The translations under genes were made by a program, and so were the position numbers. Shown in pieces: positions 59,386 to 64,000 of a stretch of DNA of 64,000 nucleotides. The first letter of the stretch is position 1. Each line of letters begins with the position of its first letter. The notes under the pieces were generated by a model that was given only the letters and a program-made list of their open reading frames with translations, did not search any database and had not been told where the DNA came from. Source of the stretch: Zoogloeaceae bacterium G21618-S1 (GTDB taxonomy: Bacteria > Pseudomonadota > Gammaproteobacteria > Burkholderiales > Rhodocyclaceae). The stretch covers positions 357,082 to 421,081 of the forward strand of contig JAPWHF010000002.1 of assembly GCA_027214125.1 (NCBI GenBank), given 5' to 3'.

Positions 59386-62067
59386 ATGAGCGCAATAAAT
59401 AACAACACCGTGCAGCCAGATCCGGATGCGCAAGAAACGCAAGAATGGCTTGATGCCCTGGGCGGCGTCATTGCCAACGAAGGCCCCCAACGGGCGCACT
59501 TCCTGATCGAAAAACTGATCGAAGAAGGCCGCGAAGAAGGGATCGATATTCCCTACTCCGCCACCACGCAATACATCAACACCATCCCCGCCAGCCAGCA
59601 GCCCAAATATCCGGGCGATGCAGACATGGAGATCAAGCTCCACTCCTACATCCGCTGGAACGCGATGGCGATGGTTGTTCGCGCCAACAAGGACACCAAC
59701 GTTGGCGGTCACATTTCCTCATTTGCTTCATCGGCAGCCCTCTACGACGTGGGCTTTTCGCATTTCTGGAAGGCCGTCGGCCATGAGTCCGGCGGCGACC
59801 TGATTTTCTTCCAGGGCCACTCGGTCCCAGGCGTTTATTCGCGCGCGTTCATGCTCGGCCGCCTGACCGAAGAGCAGCTTGACGGCTATCGTCAGGAAGT
59901 CGGCGGCACCGGCATTTCGTCCTACCCGCACCCGTGGCTGATGCCGGACTTCTGGCAGTTCCCGACGGTGTCGATGGGTCTGGGCCCCTTGTGCGCGATC
60001 TACTCCGCACGCTTCATGAAGTACATGGCCAGCCGCGGCCTGATCGATGCCAAGAAGGCCGAACAGCGCAAGGTCTGGGCCTTCCTGGGCGACGGCGAGA
60101 CCGACGAAGTCGAGTCCCTCGGCGCCATCGGCATGGCCGCCCGCGAGAAGCTCGACAACCTGATCTTCGTCATCAACTGCAACCTGCAGCGCCTCGATGG
60201 CCCGGTGCGTGGCAACGGCAAGATCATCCAGGAGCTCGAAGGTGAGTTCCGCGGCGCCGGCTGGAACGTCATCAAGCTGGTGTGGGGCACCCACTGGGAC
60301 ACCCTGTTCGAGCGCGACAAGAAAGGCATCCTCAAGAAGCGCATGATGGAGCTGTGCGACGGCGAGTATCAAACCTTCAAAGCCAAAGACGGCGCCTATG
60401 TGCGCGAGCACTTTTTCAACACACCCGAACTGCGTGCGCTGGTGGCCGACTGGACCGACGACGACGTATGGCAACTGAACCGCGGCGGTCATGACCTGTT
60501 CAAGATCTTCGCTGCCTACAACGCCGCCGTGAATCACAAAGGTGCGCCGACCCTGATCCTCGCCAAGACCATCAAGGGCTTCGGTCTGGGTCAGTCTGGC
60601 GAAGCGATGAACATCGCCCACAACACCAAAAAGCTGGACGTCGAGTCGATCAAGCGTTTCCGTGATCGCTTCGGTCTGCCGGTGGGTGACGACAAGGTCG
60701 CCGACCTGCCCTACCTGAAATTTGCCGAGGATTCGCCCGAATACAAGTACATGCGCGAACGCCGCATGGAACTCGGCGGCTTCCTGCCCAGCCGTCGCAC
60801 CAAGGCCGAGGCGCTGGCCGTGCCTCCGCTGGAGAACTTCGCCGCGCTGCTCAAGGCCTCCGGTGAAGGCCGCGAACTGTCGACCACCATGGTCATGGTC
60901 CGCATCATGAACACACTGCTCAAGGACAAGCAGATCGGCAAGAACGTCGTGCCGATCGTGCCGGACGAGTCGCGTACCTTCGGTATGGAAGGCATGTTCC
61001 GCCAGTACGGCATCTGGAACCAGCAAGGCCAGAAGTACGTGCCGGAAGACCACGACCAGCTGATGTTCTACAAAGAATCGGTCACCGGTCAGGTCTTGCA
61101 GGAAGGCATCAACGAAGCCGGCTCGATGGCCGACTGGATCGCCGCTGCCACCGCTTACTCGGTGCACGGCGTGCAGATGGTGCCCTTCTACATCTGCTAC
61201 TCGATGTTTGGCCTGCAGCGCACCATGGACCTGTGCTGGGCGGCTGCCGACCAGCGCTCGCGCGGCTTCCTGATCGGCGGCACCGCCGGTCGCACCACGC
61301 TCAACGGCGAAGGCCTGCAGCACGAAGACGGCCACAGCCTGATCCTGGCCAACCTCATCCCGAACTGCGTCAGCTACGACCCGACCTTCCAGTACGAACT
61401 GGCCGTGATCGTGCAGGACGGCATGCGCCGGATGTTTGCCGACCAGGAAGACATCTACTACTACATCACCGTGATGAACGAGAACTACGAACACCCCGAG
61501 ATGCCGGCCGGCTCCGAAGCCGACATTCTCAAGGGCATGTACGCGTTCAAGAAAGGTGGCAAGAGCAAGGGCCCGCGCGTTCAGTTGCTGGGTTCGGGCA
61601 CGATCTTCCGCGAAGTCATCGCCGCGGCCGATCTGCTCAAGGCCGACTGGGGTGTCGAGGCCGACATCTGGGGTTGCCCGAGCTTCAACGAACTGGTCCG
61701 CAACGGCCAGGACACGGAGCGCTGGAACCTGCTGCATCCGATGGAAACGCCGCGCCTGTCGCATGTCGAAGAAAAGCTCGCCGGTGCCGAAGGCCCGGTG
61801 GTCGCTGCCACCGACTACATGCGCATGTTCGCCGAGCAGATCCGTCCCTTCGTCAAGCGCGGCTACGTCACGCTGGGTACTGATGGTTTCGGCCGCTCCG
61901 ACACCCGCGAGAAGCTGCGTCACTTCTTCGAAGTCGATCGCCACTGGGTCACCCTGGCAGCCCTCAAGGCCCTGGCCGATGAAGGCAAGATCGAACGCGA
62001 GAAGGTTGCCGCAGCACTGGTCAAGTACAAGCTTGACCCGTCCAAGCCCAACCCCATGTCCGTCTGA
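59386..62067 (+). CDS. aceE: Pyruvate dehydrogenase E1 component (homodimeric type)
   Basis: An 893-residue thiamine-diphosphate enzyme that decarboxylates pyruvate and acetylates the lipoyl groups of E2. Family marks are the histidine-containing GGHISSFASSA (about 107-117), the ThDP motif GDGETDE...INCN (235-266), the DE(S)RTFGMEGMFRQYGIWN segment and the TALRHFFEVD-like C-terminus. The length is normal for the gram-negative homodimeric E1. First gene of the operon, 20 bases before aceF. Confidence 0.97.
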   Translation: MSAINNNTVQPDPDAQETQEWLDALGGVIANEGPQRAHFLIEKLIEEGREEGIDIPYSATTQYINTIPASQQPKYPGDADMEIKLHSYIRWNAMAMVVRANKDTNVGGHISSFASSAALYDVGFSHFWKAVGHESGGDLIFFQGHSVPGVYSRAFMLGRLTEEQLDGYRQEVGGTGISSYPHPWLMPDFWQFPTVSMGLGPLCAIYSARFMKYMASRGLIDAKKAEQRKVWAFLGDGETDEVESLGAIGMAAREKLDNLIFVINCNLQRLDGPVRGNGKIIQELEGEFRGAGWNVIKLVWGTHWDTLFERDKKGILKKRMMELCDGEYQTFKAKDGAYVREHFFNTPELRALVADWTDDDVWQLNRGGHDLFKIFAAYNAAVNHKGAPTLILAKTIKGFGLGQSGEAMNIAHNTKKLDVESIKRFRDRFGLPVGDDKVADLPYLKFAEDSPEYKYMRERRMELGGFLPSRRTKAEALAVPPLENFAALLKASGEGRELSTTMVMVRIMNTLLKDKQIGKNVVPIVPDESRTFGMEGMFRQYGIWNQQGQKYVPEDHDQLMFYKESVTGQVLQEGINEAGSMADWIAAATAYSVHGVQMVPFYICYSMFGLQRTMDLCWAAADQRSRGFLIGGTAGRTTLNGEGLQHEDGHSLILANLIPNCVSYDPTFQYELAVIVQDGMRRMFADQEDIYYYITVMNENYEHPEMPAGSEADILKGMYAFKKGGKSKGPRVQLLGSGTIFREVIAAADLLKADWGVEADIWGCPSFNELVRNGQDTERWNLLHPMETPRLSHVEEKLAGAEGPVVAATDYMRMFAEQIRPFVKRGYVTLGTDGFGRSDTREKLRHFFEVDRHWVTLAALKALADEGKIEREKVAAALVKYKLDPSKPNPMSV

Positions 62068-62087
62068 ACGCTGAGGAGACTGCAAAC

Positions 62088-63749
62088 ATGAGCCAACTCA
62101 TTGAAGTCAAAGTACCGGACATCGGCGATTACGACGATGTGCCCGTGATCGAGCTCTACGTCAAAGTCGGCGACACCATCGCCGTCGATGACGCCATCGT
62201 CACGCTCGAGTCCGACAAGGCCACCATGGACGTACCGTCCGAGGTCGCCGGTGTCATCAAGGAACTGAAAGTCGCCCTGGGCGACCGCGTGGCCGAAGGC
62301 AGCGTGCTGATCGTTGTCGAAGCCGCTGGCGCTGGCGCCGCTGCCGCCCCGGCTGCGGCTGCCGCACCTGCACCCGCTGCAGCCCCCGCCGCGGCACCGG
62401 CAGCAGCCGCTCCGGCGGCTGCCGGTGGTGGCGTGGTCGAAGTCAAAGTGCCGGACATCGGCGACTACAACTCGGTGCCCGTCATCGAGCTGTACGTCAA
62501 AGTCGGCGACACCATCGCCGTCGATGACGCGATCGCCATGCTCGAATCCGACAAGGCCACCATGGACGTCCCCTCCACCGCCGCTGGCGTGGTCAAGGAA
62601 GTCCTCGTCGAGGTCGGCAGCACGGTGTCCGAAGGCTCGGTGCTGATCAAGGTCGCCGCTGCCGGCGCCGCCGCGGCAGCACCCGCCCCGGCCGCCAGCG
62701 CACCGGCCCCGGCAGCTGCCGCCCCGGCCCCCGCAGCTGCACCGGCACCGGCGGCAGCCGCAGCCCCTGCAGCCGCAGCCCCTGCAGCCGCTGCCGCGCC
62801 GTCGGCCGTCAAGCTTGGTGGCAAGGTGCACGCCAGCCCGTCGGTCCGCGCCTTTGCGCGCGAACTGGGCGTCGATCTGAGCCAGGTGAAAGCCACCGGC
62901 CCGAAAAACCGCATCACCCAGGCAGACGTCACCGCCTTCGTGAAGGGCGCCATGCAGTCCGGCAACGTGCCGGGCAAGGCAGCAGCAGCCGGCGCCGGCG
63001 CGAGCCTGGGCGGCGGTCTGGATCTGCTGCCGTGGCCGAAGGTCGACTTCGCCAAGTTTGGCGAGATCGAAACCAAGCCGCTGTCGCGCATCAAGAAGAT
63101 CTCTGGCCAGAACCTCGCCCGCAACTGGGTGATGATCCCGGCCGTCACGTATCACGAAGACGCCGACATTACCGACCTCGAAGCTTTCCGCGTGGCAATG
63201 AACAAGGAAAACGAGAAGTCCGGCAAAAAGCTCACCATGCTCGCCTTCATCATCAAGGCCTCGGTGCGCGCACTGCAGGAATTCCCCGAGTTCAATACCT
63301 CGCTCGACGGCGACAATCTGGTCTACAAGAAGTACTTCAACATCGCCTTCGCAGCCGACACGCCCAACGGCCTCGTCGTGCCCGTCATCAAGAACGCCGA
63401 CCAGAAGAGCGTGTTCGAGATCGCCGCCGAATCCGGTGCGCTGGCCAAGAAGGCACGTGATGGCAAGATCGCCCCGGCAGACATGTCCGGCGCCTGCTTC
63501 ACCATCTCGTCGCTGGGCGGCATCGGTGGCACCTACTTCGCGCCCATCGTCAATGCGCCGGAAGTGGCCATCCTCGGTGTCAACAAGTCGACCATGAAGC
63601 CGGTGTGGGACGGCAAGCAGTTCGTGCCGCGCCTGACTCTGCCGATGTCGCTGACCGCAGACCACCGCGTGATCGACGGCGCGCTGGCCACCCGCTTCAA
63701 CGTCTACCTCGCCCAACTGCTGTCCGACTTCCGTCGGGTCATGCTCTAA
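62088..63749 (+). CDS. aceF: Pyruvate dehydrogenase E2, dihydrolipoamide acetyltransferase
   Basis: A 553-residue core enzyme. It has two lipoyl domains with target lysines in ESDKA at K44 and K156, joined by Ala/Pro-rich flexible linkers (about 82-115 and 194-240). A peripheral-subunit-binding domain (about 246-285) and the catalytic domain follow, with the HRVIDGA motif (His526, Asp530). It acetylates CoA and forms the 24-mer core. The Ala/Pro linkers are repetitive at the DNA level. It lies 12 bases before lpdA. Confidence 0.97.
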   Translation: MSQLIEVKVPDIGDYDDVPVIELYVKVGDTIAVDDAIVTLESDKATMDVPSEVAGVIKELKVALGDRVAEGSVLIVVEAAGAGAAAAPAAAAAPAPAAAPAAAPAAAAPAAAGGGVVEVKVPDIGDYNSVPVIELYVKVGDTIAVDDAIAMLESDKATMDVPSTAAGVVKEVLVEVGSTVSEGSVLIKVAAAGAAAAAPAPAASAPAPAAAAPAPAAAPAPAAAAAPAAAAPAAAAAPSAVKLGGKVHASPSVRAFARELGVDLSQVKATGPKNRITQADVTAFVKGAMQSGNVPGKAAAAGAGASLGGGLDLLPWPKVDFAKFGEIETKPLSRIKKISGQNLARNWVMIPAVTYHEDADITDLEAFRVAMNKENEKSGKKLTMLAFIIKASVRALQEFPEFNTSLDGDNLVYKKYFNIAFAADTPNGLVVPVIKNADQKSVFEIAAESGALAKKARDGKIAPADMSGACFTISSLGGIGGTYFAPIVNAPEVAILGVNKSTMKPVWDGKQFVPRLTLPMSLTADHRVIDGALATRFNVYLAQLLSDFRRVML

Positions 63750-63761
63750 GGAGGCCACGAC

Positions 63762-64000
63762 ATGAGCCAAGTTGAAGTCAAAGTCCCCGATATCGGCGAT
63801 TACGCCGATGTGCCGGTGATCGAGCTTTACGTCAAAGTCGGCGACACCATCGCGGTCGATGACGCCATCGTCACGCTCGAATCCGACAAAGCCACCATGG
63901 ACGTGCCGTCCGAGGTCGCCGGTGTGATCAAGGAAGTCAAGATCGCCCTCGGCGACCGTGTGGCCGAAGGCAGCGTGCTGATCGTTGTCGAGGCCGCCGG
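63762..64000 (+). CDS. lpdA: Dihydrolipoyl dehydrogenase (E3) with N-terminal lipoyl domain, partial
   Basis: Only the first 79 codons are present; the gene runs off the window. They encode a complete lipoyl domain (target lysine in ESDKA near residue 43). By position after aceF, and by analogy with the betaproteobacterial PDH E3, a dihydrolipoyl dehydrogenase should follow. The FAD/NAD domains cannot be seen, so a third E2-like gene is formally possible. AAGGAGG precedes the ATG. The domain is nearly identical to the first lipoyl domain of aceF. Confidence 0.82.
   Translation, partial: MSQVEVKVPDIGDYADVPVIELYVKVGDTIAVDDAIVTLESDKATMDVPSEVAGVIKEVKIALGDRVAEGSVLIVVEAA

Noticed and set aside
59728..62085. 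A 785-codon open frame antisense to aceE
   Set aside because: Long antisense frames are common opposite GC-rich genes. The aceE frame has full family motifs, while the antisense product has none and no ribosome site.
62330..62830. Short-repeat arrays in aceF that could suggest a CRISPR or tandem repeat element
   Set aside because: They are codons of the Ala/Pro linkers of the E2 protein; spacing is irregular and no spacers exist.

Overview
The window reads as a chromosomal segment of a GC-rich betaproteobacterium, most likely of the Azoarcus/Thauera/Aromatoleum (Rhodocyclales) type. The evidence is gene order and gene families, since no 16S rRNA gene is present. The ndk-rlmN-pilF-rodZ-ispG-hisS-yfgM-bamB-der-hfq-hflX-hflK-hflC-hisZ-purA series, a dnaX-ybaB-recR cluster, an aceE-aceF-lpdA cluster with lipoyl domains on both E2 and E3, an oxygen-sensitive indolepyruvate:ferredoxin oxidoreductase and several FNR/ANR-type sites suggest a facultatively anaerobic, respiratory bacterium.

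Layout. 1-4600 (minus): start of the Rieske gene petA, a CaiB-family CoA-transferase, recR, ybaB, dnaX. 4.9-11.3 kb: a ZIP metal transporter, the 4.5S SRP RNA, an AMP-forming acyl-CoA synthetase, rlmB, rnr, and two complete tandem tRNA-Leu(CAG) transcription units. 11.3-26.8 kb: the long minus-strand housekeeping series. 27-35.3 kb: a solitary TRAP binding protein divergent from a DctS/DctR-type two-component system, then tilS, accA, and feoAB behind a promoter with FNR-like and Fur-like sites.

35.3-47.6 kb is the accessory region. It holds a 1709-residue protein that joins a DnaQ-type exonuclease, a RecQ helicase and a UvrD-type helicase. Divergent from it is a three-gene ABC-3C conflict system made of a nuclease-like effector, a middle component and a DUF3732-type ABC ATPase. 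Next comes an A+T-rich gene that has every hallmark of a single integron gene cassette (5' boundary core site, stop codon inside the attC R'' site, a 69-base attC), with no integrase in view. A multi-pass membrane protein of unknown function follows.

47.6-54 kb (minus): tRNA-Ala(CGC), tsaC, purK, purE, folD, iorB, iorA, the last two behind a near-ideal FNR-dependent promoter. 54-59 kb: a second sensor kinase/FixJ-type regulator pair, paralogous to the first, again divergent from a solitary periplasmic binding protein, this time ABC-type. 59.3 kb to the end: the pyruvate dehydrogenase operon.

Four points deserve attention: the orphan integron cassette, the ABC-3C locus beside the triple-domain helicase, the two matching 'solitary binding protein + divergent sensor/regulator' loci, and the set of FNR-like sites that would link iron uptake, indolepyruvate oxidation and acyl-CoA activation to low oxygen.
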